Origin: Necropsobacter massiliensis
GTDB lineage: Bacteria; Pseudomonadota; Gammaproteobacteria; Enterobacterales; Pasteurellaceae
Assembly (NCBI RefSeq): GCF_000827595.2
Contig: NZ_LN776186.1
Coordinates: forward strand, 164,236 to 228,235
DNA length: 64,000 nt
Reading direction: 5' to 3'
Of this stretch, positions 37,482 to 48,322 are shown piece after piece. Numbering within the stretch: position 1 is the first letter of the stretch; the number at the start of each line of letters is the position of its first letter. The translations under genes and the position numbers were made by a program. The notes beneath the pieces were generated by a model that worked only from the letters and a program-made list of their open reading frames with translations, did no database searches and was not told the DNA's origin.

Positions 37482-38180
37482 TTAATACCCGGTGCGGCTG
37501 CGCGGACAGTCGATGACCTGCCAGCTCAAATCGTAGCAGATGAACAGTTCGTTGCGGCTGGCGCCGATATAAATATTCTTCAGCTGCGGATTATTCTTTT
37601 TCATCCACGCGAACAACTCGTTGCGGGATGACAGCTCATAGGCGGGGAATTTTAAGGTGTGGAACAGTTCCTGTTGTTTGGCAAAATAATCTTGTGCCTT
37701 ATCAAAGGCACAGGCGCCGTGTTTTTCCCATTCACCTTGCAATAAATTGGCGCTTGGGCTTTCCGCTAAGAATTGCTCAATGACCTCCTGTTTCACCATC
37801 GGCAAATCGCCTTGACAGAAACGGGGCTGATCGGATACTCGGCGGGCAAATTTATTTTGCGGCCATAAACCGTGAATCACCCAACCGAACTGCTGAGTTT
37901 TACCGCATTGGTATTTCAGCGAGTTGGGCAGGTTTTCGCCGTATCGCTTGCGCTGAATATCGCAAAACGCCGGCGACCAAGACAGCACAAAGGTATAATA
38001 ATGCGTCGGTGCTTTGGCGTTCTGCCCGATAGGATCATGTTGCATAATATAGTCGTAATCGCGCTCCACGACGGTGGAAACGGCTTGTTTCTGCTGCGAA
38101 AAATAGTACCAGCCCGCCAACAGAAACATAAAAAAGAACACCACAAAAATGGATAATTGCATCATGCGTTTTTGATTCAT
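37482..38180 (-). CDS. ribonuclease T2 family protein, membrane-anchored
   Basis: 232 residues. A single N-terminal helix (about 8-28) without a clear cleavage site suggests a membrane-anchored periplasmic enzyme. Both RNase T2 active-site segments are intact: FGWVIHGLWPQ near residue 98 and GEWEKHGACA near 150, each with its catalytic histidine. Paired cysteines (FCDIQRK, FCQGD, GACAF, FICYD, VIDCP) fit disulfides. Family members degrade RNA non-specifically through 2',3'-cyclic products. It is divergent from the ferredoxin gene. Confidence 0.92.
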   Translation of the reverse strand: MNQKRMMQLSIFVVFFFMFLLAGWYYFSQQKQAVSTVVERDYDYIMQHDPIGQNAKAPTHYYTFVLSWSPAFCDIQRKRYGENLPNSLKYQCGKTQQFGWVIHGLWPQNKFARRVSDQPRFCQGDLPMVKQEVIEQFLAESPSANLLQGEWEKHGACAFDKAQDYFAKQQELFHTLKFPAYELSSRNELFAWMKKNNPQLKNIYIGASRNELFICYDLSWQVIDCPRSRTGY

Positions 38181-38215
38181 CTGTGCTTCGCCTTAAATGA
38201 GTATTTAATTTTTAA

Positions 38216-39594
<1,379 letters not shown>

Positions 39595-39770
39595 AATGAT
39601 TTGCCGCTAATAGATTGAAAAACAGTGATAAAGTGAGTAAAAAATATGCGCACTTTACGGGAAATTGTGAGCATTATAACGAAAAAAAACCTTTTTTCTA
39701 CCCGCTTTAGCGGTAAATATTGTAAACTAGCCAACTAATTTCTCGTCGCGTCAATTATAGAGAACGATAT

Positions 39771-41138
39771 ATGTTGATAAATAAAACTAAACGAGCAATC
39801 CAACATCTTGAGTGCCTGCCCTGTCTGCCGCTACGGGCGGAACAGGTCGAATTTATCGAAAGCCCCGCCGCATTTAAAGCGCAAATTATTCAGCTGATCC
39901 GTCAGGCAACATCACGTATTTATATTACCGCACTGTACTGGCAGAACGATGAAGCTGGACAGCAGATTTTAGATGAAATTTACCGCGCCAGACAGGATAA
40001 GCCCGAACTGGATGTGAAAATTTTTGTCGATTGGCACCGTGCGCAACGCAATCTGCTCGGTGCGGAAAAAACGGCGACGAATGCCGACTGGTATTGCGAG
40101 ATGCGCGCCAAATATCAGCTGCCCGAGGAACCGAATATGTTTTTCGGCGTGCCGATTAATACTCGTGAAGTGTTCGGCGTGCTGCATATTAAAGGTTTTA
40201 TCTTTGACGATACCGTGCTGTACAGTGGTGCAAGCATCAATAACGTATATCTTGCTCAGCATGAAAAATATCGCTACGACCGCTATCATCAAATTCACGA
40301 TAAAGCATTGGCGGATACGTTGGTCGGCTTTATCAAGCGCGATTTGTTCGACCCGAGTGCAGTGTCGCCGTTGGATGTGAGCGCTCGCCCGCAGATCAAA
40401 GCGATTCGCCAGGCTATTCGTGTCTTTCGCAAAAGTTTGTCCGGCGAGGGACAGTATCAACTGCCAACTTCCGTCAGGTTACATGACAGCCTGACGGTGT
40501 GTCCGCTGTTCGGCTTGGGGGCAGGCAATAATGTTTTAAACCGCACGATTGAGGCGCTGTTTCAGCTGGTGCAAGAACAATTGGTAATTTGTACGCCGTA
40601 TTTTAATCTGCCGCGTTCGTTGCGTTACAACATTCACCGTTTACTGGAAAAGGGCAAACGGGTTGAAATTATTGTTGGCGATAAGGTGGCGAACGATTTT
40701 TATATTCCGCCCGACCAACCGTTCAAAATGGCAGGCGCGCTGCCTTATTTGTATGAAAGCAATCTACGTCGTTTCAGCAAGAAGTTTGAATCTTTCATTA
40801 CGCAGGGGCAATTGGTGATCCGCACGTGGAAAGACGGCGATAATACCTATCATCTGAAAGGGCTATGGGTGGACGACAATGCCATTTTGCTGACTGGAAA
40901 TAATCTGAACCCGCGTGCTTGGCGGCTGGATGCAGAAAACGGGCTCTTTATTCATGATCCGAAACGGGAATTGCGTGCCCGAGCGGAAAAGGAGCTGAAT
41001 GATATTCGCCGCCACACCACAGTGCTGAAACATTATACCGAATTGGACGATTTGGATACCTATCCGCAGCCGGTGCAAAAACTGCTACGCAAATTTGCAC
41101 GCCTGAAAGCGGATAAACTGGTGAAAATGATTTTATAG
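39771..41138 (+). CDS. pssA: CDP-diacylglycerol-serine O-phosphatidyltransferase
   Basis: 455 residues, the phospholipase D-type phosphatidylserine synthase of gammaproteobacteria. Two HKD motifs are present: HIKGFIFDDTVLYSGASIN near residue 142 and HLKGLWVDDNAILLTGNNL near 361. It makes phosphatidylserine for phosphatidylethanolamine and binds peripherally to the membrane. No membrane helices are seen. It is a single gene with its own terminator. Confidence 0.96.
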   Translation: MLINKTKRAIQHLECLPCLPLRAEQVEFIESPAAFKAQIIQLIRQATSRIYITALYWQNDEAGQQILDEIYRARQDKPELDVKIFVDWHRAQRNLLGAEKTATNADWYCEMRAKYQLPEEPNMFFGVPINTREVFGVLHIKGFIFDDTVLYSGASINNVYLAQHEKYRYDRYHQIHDKALADTLVGFIKRDLFDPSAVSPLDVSARPQIKAIRQAIRVFRKSLSGEGQYQLPTSVRLHDSLTVCPLFGLGAGNNVLNRTIEALFQLVQEQLVICTPYFNLPRSLRYNIHRLLEKGKRVEIIVGDKVANDFYIPPDQPFKMAGALPYLYESNLRRFSKKFESFITQGQLVIRTWKDGDNTYHLKGLWVDDNAILLTGNNLNPRAWRLDAENGLFIHDPKRELRARAEKELNDIRRHTTVLKHYTELDDLDTYPQPVQKLLRKFARLKADKLVKMIL

Positions 41139-41161
41139 CCTTCTTATTGAAACATTTGGAC

Positions 41162-41189
41162 AACCACGCTGCGGCGTGGTTTTTGTTTA
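41162..41189 (+). terminator. intrinsic terminator after pssA
   Basis: AACCACGC and GCGTGGTT with a short loop, followed by TTTTGTTT. Confidence 0.8.
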
Positions 41190-41648
41190 GCCGAAAATTT
41201 TTTTGCCGAAGAAAAACAGGGTTAAGCCGCAGGCAATGACGATAAAGCCGATAATCTGCCACGGCTGTACCGGGCGTTCGGGCATGCCGATCAAACCGAA
41301 GTGATCGATGATCGCCGCGGCAATCAGCTGACCGACAATAATAAAAAACAGCATATTGGTTACCCCCATTTTGGGCGCGAGAAAAATCGTGGTGAAGACC
41401 ACCAGCGCGCCTAAAGGACCGCCAATAAGTTTCCATAACGGTTGTTTCGGCACTTGTTGAAGGGCGCCGAGCAGATCGGTTTTCCAGCCGCAAATCAGCA
41501 ATAATACCAGCGTACCGGTGGCAAAGGAGATTAGCGCTGCGACCGCCGGCTGACCAATGAGCGAGCCTGCCAGCTGCGAATTGATTGCCGCTTGCGTGGC
41601 TAACGCGACGCCGGCACAGAGTGCGATTAAAACGAATGATAACAGCAT
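41187..41648 (-). CDS. DMT family transporter, YdcZ type (DUF606)
   Basis: 153-residue membrane protein with five helices and little soluble sequence. The half-transporter length and the motifs ATQAAINSQLAG at the start and GGPLGALVVF with LGTL-like helix packing are those of the YdcZ branch of the drug/metabolite transporter superfamily; such proteins work as dimers. The substrate is unknown. Its stop overlaps the pssA terminator. Confidence 0.85.
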   Translation of the reverse strand: MLLSFVLIALCAGVALATQAAINSQLAGSLIGQPAVAALISFATGTLVLLLICGWKTDLLGALQQVPKQPLWKLIGGPLGALVVFTTIFLAPKMGVTNMLFFIIVGQLIAAAIIDHFGLIGMPERPVQPWQIIGFIVIACGLTLFFFGKKIFG

Positions 41649-41734
41649 ACGGACATCCTTAAACGGAAATGAGCAAAACTGTGCAAAATTCTACCGCACT
41701 TTTGGCGTCGCGAATATGGCTTTAGTGCAATTCA

Positions 41735-43018
41735 TTAGTGCAGTTTCATTGACGGACGCAATAACCGATTGATTCGACCGACCAACACAATCAGCCCGGT
41801 GCGGAAACAGCCGTGCAGTGCCGCTTGGTGCATGCGATATAAAGAAAGATACATCATGCGCGCGATTTTGCCTTCAATAAACATGGAACCTTTGGTTAGA
41901 TTGCCCATGAGATTGCCAACCGTACCGAATCGTGAAAATGAAACTAACGAACCGTGATCGCTGAACACAAACGGTTTCAGCGGTTTGCCTGCCAGTTGCG
42001 CCAGAATATTCTTGCCACATGCCGCCGCCATTTGGTGTGCTGCCTGCGCGCGCGGCGGTACCGGTTTGCCGTTTGACTGCATTAGCGCGGCACAGTCCCC
42101 GATCACATAGACATCCTCATCCACCGTGCTTTGCAGGGTATCTTTAACTTCGATCTGGTTGATGCGGTTGGTGGAAAATCCAAAATCGCGGGTGATGTCC
42201 GAAGCTTTAACGCCGGCCGCCCAGACCATTAAATCGGCATTTATGTTGTCGCCGTCGCGGGTGATTAAACAGTTTTGCTCGGCTTGCACCACTGCGGTGT
42301 CGGTGCGTACGTCCACTCCGAGGGCGCGCAATTCTTTTTCAGCCGCGGCGGAAATGCGTTCCGATAAAGCGGGCAGAAGGCGCGGTCCGGCTTCCAGTAA
42401 AGTGACTTTCAGGCTAGTGTTATTCAGTTTGCCGAAGCCGTAATGATGCAAATGTTTCGCCGTATTATACAACTCGGCGGACAGCTCAATGCCGGTCGCA
42501 CCGCCGCCGACAATGGCGATATGCACTTCTTTGTCATTGTTATTGGCGAATTTGAGAAACAGTTCCATCATGCGGTGATGGAAGAGTTTCGCCTGCTCTG
42601 AGCTGTCTAAGAAGATACAGTGCTGCGCCACGCCCGGGGTGCCGAAGTCATTGGATTTACTGCCGATAGCCAGCACTAAGGTATCGTAAGCGATAGTGCG
42701 TTCGGCGACCAGCAATTCGTTTTGAGCGTTGTAAATCGGTGCCAAGGTGACATTTTTATGCGTGCGATCGACAGCGGTCAGCGCGCCTTGTTGGAATTCG
42801 AAATGATGATTTTTGGCATGCGCACGATAACTGAGCGCGTCAATATCGTCATCCAACGAGCCGGTCGCTACCTCATGCAGCAAGGGTTTCCACAGGTGAG
42901 TGCTGTTTTTGTCAATTAAAATCACATGCGCTTTTTGCTGGCGACCTAATTTGTCGCCCAGCGCGGTGGCAAGTTCTAATCCGCCGGCACCGCCGCCGAC
43001 TATAACGATTGTTTTCAT
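41735..43018 (-). CDS. ndh: type II NADH:quinone oxidoreductase
   Basis: 427 residues. Oxidises NADH and reduces quinone without pumping protons. FAD motif [16 protein letters not shown] at residue 5, NADH motif [17 protein letters not shown] near 165, the second FAD block [10 protein letters not shown] near 300 with [11 protein letters not shown] after it, and a C-terminal amphipathic membrane anchor. It is a single gene with the divergent region to the hydrolase gene holding uptake words. Confidence 0.95.
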   Translation of the reverse strand: MKTIVIVGGGAGGLELATALGDKLGRQQKAHVILIDKNSTHLWKPLLHEVATGSLDDDIDALSYRAHAKNHHFEFQQGALTAVDRTHKNVTLAPIYNAQNELLVAERTIAYDTLVLAIGSKSNDFGTPGVAQHCIFLDSSEQAKLFHHRMMELFLKFANNNDKEVHIAIVGGGATGIELSAELYNTAKHLHHYGFGKLNNTSLKVTLLEAGPRLLPALSERISAAAEKELRALGVDVRTDTAVVQAEQNCLITRDGDNINADLMVWAAGVKASDITRDFGFSTNRINQIEVKDTLQSTVDEDVYVIGDCAALMQSNGKPVPPRAQAAHQMAAACGKNILAQLAGKPLKPFVFSDHGSLVSFSRFGTVGNLMGNLTKGSMFIEGKIARMMYLSLYRMHQAALHGCFRTGLIVLVGRINRLLRPSMKLH

Positions 43019-43142
43019 AAACTACTTTCCTATAAAATTGATTAAGATCAAAACCGCCAGAATTGTAGTCGTTTATGCGGGAATGTCCAGCATCTTTTAT
43101 CTGGTGTTCGGGGGTGATTGAAAGGTCACTCAAGAAAGCGGC

Positions 43143-43183
43143 AAAAGTGCGGTGAAAAATAAGCGATTTTTATACCGCACTTT
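43143..43183 (-). terminator. uptake-sequence terminator after the tannase-like gene
   Basis: AAAAGTGCGGT (43143-43153) and ACCGCACTTT (43174-43183) are inverted around a 20-base loop, with its stop seven bases away. Confidence 0.65.
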
Positions 43184-43189
43184 GTCGGA

Positions 43190-44731
43190 TTATTTGCTGA
43201 TGGCGTCCGTCCAGCGGAACAGTTCTTCCAGATCATAGTCGCCGGAATGTCCCACCGCCCAAGGCGTCGCATAATCCACTTGCTTGCCTGCCATGTTCAG
43301 TTTAACCGCAAGGATTGCGCTGATCGCATGGGAGGTGTCGCGATCCGCACTGCCGACGCGAATACGCCAGTGTTCGGCGGCGTTTGGATTATCCAGATAA
43401 TTCATCACATTCATTAATTTGATGATTTTTGCCTCCGCCATGCCGCCTTGTACGCGGGAATGTTGCTGTGCATAGGCGGTAAAGTGCTGATTGTCCACGG
43501 TTTGTGTACCGAACAGATTGTTTTCGCCGCTGCTGAGGTCTAGGGCGTCAAATGCCGGCGGCGATTTCATCCGTTTTTGCGAATGAATGTAGCCGTGCCA
43601 GTCGATATCGCTTACCCCGTCTTTGCCGAGCGTAAGCCAAGACAGGGCAGATAAATCCGTTCCCGCTTTGTACGCTTTATCGGCAGCACGGATAAGCACG
43701 CCTTTCACATAGTCTTTGAAGGAACCGTTACCTTGCGCATCTAGCGTCAGCGGGTTGCCGTTTGGGTCTTGCAGATTCAGGCTGTTTAAATAGGCGGGAA
43801 ACGCCGCTTTTAATTGATCGGACACGGCAATTTGTGCCGCACTTAATTCGCCCTCAAGCATTGGCATCGGTTTGCTACGATCGTTATAGCCGGCAGCATT
43901 TAATTTACTCATATCCATACGGCTGTATTGATTTAGCCCATTGAATTCCCATTCGTAAGCGCTGTCGGCGTGTTCCAGATTGGTAATCGGGCAATAGGCG
44001 GAAACGGCAAAAATGCGATCACTGGCATCGGCGGCGCCCAGCTCGTTGAAATATGTCGCATAATCGGCGCTGTCGCCGCTGGCGCCTAACAGTGCGGATA
44101 GTGCACCGCCGGCGCTGGTGCCGTTGGCGATGATTTTATTGGCATCGCCCGGCATGATTGCGTCATTGAAATGTAAATAGCGAACGGCGGATTTCAGATC
44201 AATAATCGCTGCCGGCGCTTTGCCGGTATATGTGCCGTTTTGTTGCAGCGTGCGTCCGCGTGCGCCAACGCTTGCCACCACGTAGCCTTTGGCAAGTGCG
44301 GTCATAATTGCGTTAGGTTTGCCGCTATTTGCGCCGAAACCTTTGCTGTCATAAGTGGCGGCTTTGGCAGGCATATAGCCACCGACGGCATTGGGCAGGA
44401 AGATTGGGGCGTTTTGCGCGTTGAAACCGTTGATACTGCCGTGATTGAAATAGGCTTCCGGAATATACAGGTTCAGGGTTTGATAATCCGGTTCCAGCGG
44501 ATGCTGAACATACACGATTTTTTCAAAGGCGCGGAATTTCACCAGCTTACCGTCGACACTGGTTTCAATGGCACGGTAATTTTCGCCGTTAAATGTCAGT
44601 TGATAACCGTCTTGCGTTTGGTTGAAATACGGCATTGTCGCCAGCGCATCGTTTTTTTCTGTCGGCAAGGCATAACCCGTTGCTGCGACGGTGGCGCCCA
44701 TCAGCAGGGCGGTCAGAGAGGTGAATTGCAT
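43190..44731 (-). CDS. secreted alpha/beta hydrolase, subtype B tannase-like
   Basis: 513 residues with a signal peptide (about 1-22). The hydrolase nucleophile elbow is ANGTSAGGALSALLG near residue 205, with GARGRT before it and a catalytic-type C-terminal histidine in PWAVGHSGDYDLEE near 495; an aspartate is available in VGSADRDTSHA. The layout matches subtype B tannases and related esterases, which split gallate or other phenolic esters. The real substrate is unknown. AT-rich sequence and no operon partners. A USS terminator follows. Confidence 0.75.
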   Translation of the reverse strand: MQFTSLTALLMGATVAATGYALPTEKNDALATMPYFNQTQDGYQLTFNGENYRAIETSVDGKLVKFRAFEKIVYVQHPLEPDYQTLNLYIPEAYFNHGSINGFNAQNAPIFLPNAVGGYMPAKAATYDSKGFGANSGKPNAIMTALAKGYVVASVGARGRTLQQNGTYTGKAPAAIIDLKSAVRYLHFNDAIMPGDANKIIANGTSAGGALSALLGASGDSADYATYFNELGAADASDRIFAVSAYCPITNLEHADSAYEWEFNGLNQYSRMDMSKLNAAGYNDRSKPMPMLEGELSAAQIAVSDQLKAAFPAYLNSLNLQDPNGNPLTLDAQGNGSFKDYVKGVLIRAADKAYKAGTDLSALSWLTLGKDGVSDIDWHGYIHSQKRMKSPPAFDALDLSSGENNLFGTQTVDNQHFTAYAQQHSRVQGGMAEAKIIKLMNVMNYLDNPNAAEHWRIRVGSADRDTSHAISAILAVKLNMAGKQVDYATPWAVGHSGDYDLEELFRWTDAISK

Positions 44732-44816
44732 ACAGACTCCAAATAAAGTGAATATACCTGTGGTTTGACCGGTACAGGGCGTGCTAAGTTCCGCTATATT
44801 GTAAAATATATTGAGA

Positions 44817-45485
44817 TTATTTTATCCATGTCACGACCTCATCAAAAGCCTGACGCGTTTTTTCCCGCGGCGGATTGCGCCGATAACCGAACGCTGCCAT
44901 CACGCTCAGCTTATATTGCTGCGGCTCGTACAATCCTTGCTGTGCCAGCAGGGCGTTCATTTCTTCCAACGGGAAGCCTTCAATCGGTGTGCTGTCGATA
45001 CCGATCATAGCGGCGGAGGTCAGCATATTTGCCAGTGCGATATAACTTTGGCGACAAGCCCAGTGATAAAAGGCGACGGGATCTTGCGTCAGTTTAAAAT
45101 CCTGTTCGCTGAAATGGCGGTAAGACTCCTGCCGCTGCTGCAATGCTTGCGGCGGAATGTGGTGAATATCGCGCATAATGTGTTGCACATAGTCGCCGTC
45201 GGCAAGCAGCGTGGACGGTTGGCGCACCAAGATAACCAGAAAATGACTGCAATCCATGACTTTATCTTTCGCTCCCCAAGCATTATCGCGGATAAGCTGG
45301 CGGATGTGTGGGTTGTCAATCACCAGAAATTTCCACGGCTCAAAACCGAAAGAACTGGGTGACAGGCGCCCGGTTTCTAAAATAAAACGAAAGTCTTGCT
45401 CGCTGATCTTTTTGTTTGGATCATAGGCTTTGCAGGCGTGGCGATAATGGTAAGCGTTGAGGATTTGTTGTTTGTCAATGGTCAT
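44817..45485 (-). CDS. NAD(P)H nitroreductase (NfsB family)
   Basis: 222-residue flavoprotein. FMN-binding RHACKAYD near residue 15 and RLSPSSFGFEPWKFLV near 40, plus GIDSTPIEGF and the C-terminal FGYRRN region, as in NfsB. It reduces nitro compounds and quinones with two electrons. The length matches the H. influenzae HI_1542 group. AAGGAG precedes the ATG. It stands alone between the hydrolase and the C4-dicarboxylate carrier. Confidence 0.9.
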   Translation of the reverse strand: MTIDKQQILNAYHYRHACKAYDPNKKISEQDFRFILETGRLSPSSFGFEPWKFLVIDNPHIRQLIRDNAWGAKDKVMDCSHFLVILVRQPSTLLADGDYVQHIMRDIHHIPPQALQQRQESYRHFSEQDFKLTQDPVAFYHWACRQSYIALANMLTSAAMIGIDSTPIEGFPLEEMNALLAQQGLYEPQQYKLSVMAAFGYRRNPPREKTRQAFDEVVTWIK

Positions 45486-45616
45486 GGCGTTTTCTCCTTG
45501 AGGATAAATCTATAATCTATTATGCGAGGTTTTGTCTGCAATGCCAATATAGTTTGGGCATGCAGCGGTTTGGCGGAAAAGAATAAAAGTGAAAACGGGC
45601 GGAAAAAGCGGGAAAA

Positions 45617-45659
45617 ATAAAAAAAACGTACCGCACTTTTAACTTTTAAAAGTGCGGTA
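45617..45659 (-). terminator. uptake-sequence terminator after the dcuB-like gene
   Basis: TACCGCACTTTT (45629-45640) and AAAAGTGCGGTA (45648-45659) form a perfect twelve-base stem, followed on the minus strand by a T-rich run. Confidence 0.85.
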
Positions 45660-45686
45660 GGATTTTCGCTTGTTTTTAGCGTCGGC

Positions 45687-47000
45687 TTACAGGAACAAGT
45701 TGGCGAATAACAGGCCGAAAGCCAGGCTGAATGCCATGCTCAGTAAACCCGGGAGCATAAAGCTGTGGTTGAAGATATATTTACCGATACGGGTCGTGCC
45801 GGTAGTATCGAAGTCGATAGAGGCGATGATCGGACCGTAGTTCGGAATAAAGAAATAACCGTTTACCGCTACGAATACCCCGATCAAAATCGGTGCCGGA
45901 ATGCCCAGCGCAATCCCTACCGGGAACAAGGTCGCCACGGTTGCGCCCTGGCTGTTAACCAGCACGGACAGCAGGAATAACGCGAAAGCGAATGTCCAAG
46001 GTGCGGTTTCGACCAAGGCTTTTACGCTTTCTTTTACTTCCACCATGTGTGCCTGCATTAAGGTGTCGCCCAACCAAGCGATACCGAAAATCGCAATCAC
46101 CGCGCGCATACCGGCATGGAAAACGGAACCTTGCGTGATGGCATTACCGTTCGGTTTACAAATAAGAATAATCAGCGCACCAACGGTTAACATCACGATT
46201 TCGATTGTGTGTGCCATGCCCATCGGTTTGCCGTCAAAGCTCGGACGTAATGACGGGAAAGCCCCCATGATTACCACTAACAGCGCACCGATCAGGAATA
46301 AAGATACGGAAGTTTTTGCCGTTTTGCTGATTTCAATTTCAGCGACGTTGGTTTTGGCTTGATTTTTCTTGATATATTCCGGATCTTGCAATAAACGCTG
46401 ATAATCCGGATCGTCTTTTAATTCTTTACCCATTTTGTTGACGAAAATACACGCCACGCCGATACCCAACACTGTCGCTGGCATGGTGACTTTCAATACA
46501 TCGCCCAAGTGAATGCCTTGCGGTTCAAGATATGCCACCACCGCAACGACTGCTGCCGCAATCGGGCTGGCGACGATAGCGAACTGGGATGCAATAACCG
46601 CCATGGAAAGCGGACGTTCCGGACGGATACCGTTATGACGGCTAACCTCGGCGATCACCGGTAATACTGAATAGGCAACATGCCCGGTGCCGGCCAGTAC
46701 AGTGAATGTCCAAGTCACCGCCGGCGCCATGAATGTGATGTATTTTGGATTTTTACGCAGAATATTGGTGGCGATTTTAATCATGTAGTCCAGCCCGCCT
46801 GCCGCCTGCATGGCCGCCGCGGCGGAAACCACCGCCATAATCATTAACATAACGTCAATTGGCAAACCGGCAGGCTGTAGCCCGAAGCCGAAAGACAGAA
46901 TGGCAAGACCGACACCGCCCATTACCCCCAAACCGATACCGCCGATGCGGGCACCGATCAGGATACAAATTAGCACGATGGCGAATTGAAGAAAAAACAT
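45687..47000 (-). CDS. anaerobic C4-dicarboxylate transporter, Dcu family (DcuB-like)
   Basis: 437 residues with about eleven membrane helices. Conserved Dcu stretches include [20 protein letters not shown]-like [26 protein letters not shown] and the C-terminal [19 protein letters not shown]. It exchanges fumarate, malate or aspartate for succinate during fumarate respiration. The FNR-like promoter element at 47148 fits anaerobic induction. Together with pckA it suggests a fermentative C4 pathway. Confidence 0.9.
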   Translation of the reverse strand: MFFLQFAIVLICILIGARIGGIGLGVMGGVGLAILSFGFGLQPAGLPIDVMLMIMAVVSAAAAMQAAGGLDYMIKIATNILRKNPKYITFMAPAVTWTFTVLAGTGHVAYSVLPVIAEVSRHNGIRPERPLSMAVIASQFAIVASPIAAAVVAVVAYLEPQGIHLGDVLKVTMPATVLGIGVACIFVNKMGKELKDDPDYQRLLQDPEYIKKNQAKTNVAEIEISKTAKTSVSLFLIGALLVVIMGAFPSLRPSFDGKPMGMAHTIEIVMLTVGALIILICKPNGNAITQGSVFHAGMRAVIAIFGIAWLGDTLMQAHMVEVKESVKALVETAPWTFAFALFLLSVLVNSQGATVATLFPVGIALGIPAPILIGVFVAVNGYFFIPNYGPIIASIDFDTTGTTRIGKYIFNHSFMLPGLLSMAFSLAFGLLFANLFL

Positions 47001-47119
47001 GGTTGACCCCTATTTTAAACATGTATAAAGAAGCGTTCCCGATAAATGAAACGGGAATTTACCTCACGTAAGAAAGCGGCTTAGTAATCAATTTATTCTT
47101 CCTCGCGCGATCGGACGCT

Positions 47120-47161
47120 ACTATAGCAACAAACTTGTCTTATCTCTATAATATAGATCAA
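47120..47161 (-). promoter_or_regulatory. FNR-like site and -10 box of the dcuB-like gene
   Basis: On the minus strand TTGATCTATATTAT (47148-47161) has one perfect FNR half TTGAT and a degenerate second half. A -10 box TATAGT lies at 47120-47125. The site centre is about 41.5 bases before the predicted start point, the usual FNR activator position. Confidence 0.45.
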
Positions 47162-47180
47162 TTAAATTGCAATAGTTTCT

Positions 47181-47209
47181 TTGAAAGATGAAGAAACTGC
47201 GGTTATACT
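47181..47209 (+). promoter_or_regulatory. sigma70 promoter of yibN-secB
   Basis: TTGAAA at 47181-47186, a 17-base spacer and TATACT at 47204-47209; the transcript would start about 43 bases before the yibN ATG. Confidence 0.65.
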
Positions 47210-47258
47210 TAAGCCCTTATTTTTAAACTTAAACATTGAATTTAACATTGAGAACAAC

Positions 47259-47705
47259 ATGCAAGAATTTCTCCCTATGGCGACGGATTTCGCTAAAAAT
47301 CATTCTTTAATGGTCATCGCATGGCTTGCCGTTTTTATTATGGTGGTTTATACCCTGACCAAGTCCGTTACCACAAAAGTGAAAGTCATCGGCAATGCGC
47401 AAGCCGTCAGCCTGATTAATAATGACGATGCGGTGGTCATTGACCTGCGCACCATTGACGAATTTGAACGCGGTCATATTATTAACAGTATTAACCTGCT
47501 GCCCAGCGAAATCAAAAATCAGAATGTGGGCAAGATCGAACAGCATAAAGAACATGCGGTTATTCTGACCTGCGCAACCGGCATGTCCGCCGGCGCATCG
47601 GCTGAATTGCTGTCTAAACAAGGTTTCAGCCGGGTTTATACGCTGAAAGACGGTATCGGCGGCTGGCGTTCCGAGAATCTCCCTTTAGTAAAGAAAAACA
47701 AATAA
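47259..47705 (+). CDS. yibN: rhodanese-like protein YibN
   Basis: 148 residues with one N-terminal membrane helix (about 18-38) and a cytoplasmic rhodanese domain. The active-site loop holds a cysteine (VILTCATGMSAGAS near residue 100), and AVVIDLRTIDEFERGHI is the rhodanese signature. Such proteins may transfer sulfur from persulfide. It starts at ATG 47259; an earlier in-frame start at 47181 lies inside the promoter. It is followed by secB after 17 bases. grxC, which sits between them in E. coli, is missing. Confidence 0.9.
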   Translation: MQEFLPMATDFAKNHSLMVIAWLAVFIMVVYTLTKSVTTKVKVIGNAQAVSLINNDDAVVIDLRTIDEFERGHIINSINLLPSEIKNQNVGKIEQHKEHAVILTCATGMSAGASAELLSKQGFSRVYTLKDGIGGWRSENLPLVKKNK

Positions 47706-47722
47706 TCAAGAAGGATTAAACC

Positions 47723-48229
47723 ATGACAGAGCAAAATCAAGAGGTCGCGGCAAACGAAGAACAAAACGCGCAGGCCGTATTGCAGATTCAACGTATTTAC
47801 GTTAAAGACGTCTCCTTTGAGGCGCCAAATTTACCGCACATTTTTCAGCAGGAATGGAAACCGAAATTAGGTTTTGATTTAAGCAGTGAAACCACGCAAT
47901 TGGGCGATGATTTATATGAAGTCTGCCTGAATATTTCCGTTGAAACCACCTTGGAAGACAGCGGCGATGTTGCTTTTATTTGTGAAGTAAAACAAGCAGG
48001 CGTGTTTACCGTCAGCGGGCTGGAAGATATGCAACTGGCTCATTGCCTGACTTCGCAGTGCCCGAATATGCTGTTTCCTTATGCGCGCGAGCTGGTGTCC
48101 AATCTGGTTAACCGCGGCACCTTCCCAGCATTGAATCTTTCCCCAGTCAATTTTGATGCGCTGTTTATGGAATATTTACAACGGCAGCAAGAACAGCAAG
48201 AACAATCCGGCAGTCAGGAAGTGCATTAA
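47723..48229 (+). CDS. secB: protein-export chaperone SecB
   Basis: 168 residues, cytosolic tetramer that holds preproteins unfolded and hands them to SecA. The conserved core is clear: IQRIYVKDVSFEAPNLPHIF, CPNMLFPYARELVSNLV and FPALNLSPVNFDALF near the C-terminus. GAAGGA precedes the ATG. A hairpin at 48250 follows, then gpsA. Confidence 0.96.
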   Translation: MTEQNQEVAANEEQNAQAVLQIQRIYVKDVSFEAPNLPHIFQQEWKPKLGFDLSSETTQLGDDLYEVCLNISVETTLEDSGDVAFICEVKQAGVFTVSGLEDMQLAHCLTSQCPNMLFPYARELVSNLVNRGTFPALNLSPVNFDALFMEYLQRQQEQQEQSGSQEVH

Positions 48230-48249
48230 CCCGGCGAAACAAGCTGTTG

Positions 48250-48280
48250 AAAAAGGCGGATGACTGCTCCGCCCTTTATT
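48250..48280 (+). terminator. possible terminator between secB and gpsA
   Basis: GGCGGA and TCCGCC with a seven-base loop, flanked by A- and T-rich runs. The stem is short, so read-through into gpsA is likely. Confidence 0.45.
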
Positions 48281-48322
48281 ATTTTTCCATTCTTGTCAAA
48301 TTTCGCCATTTCCGGAGTATAA

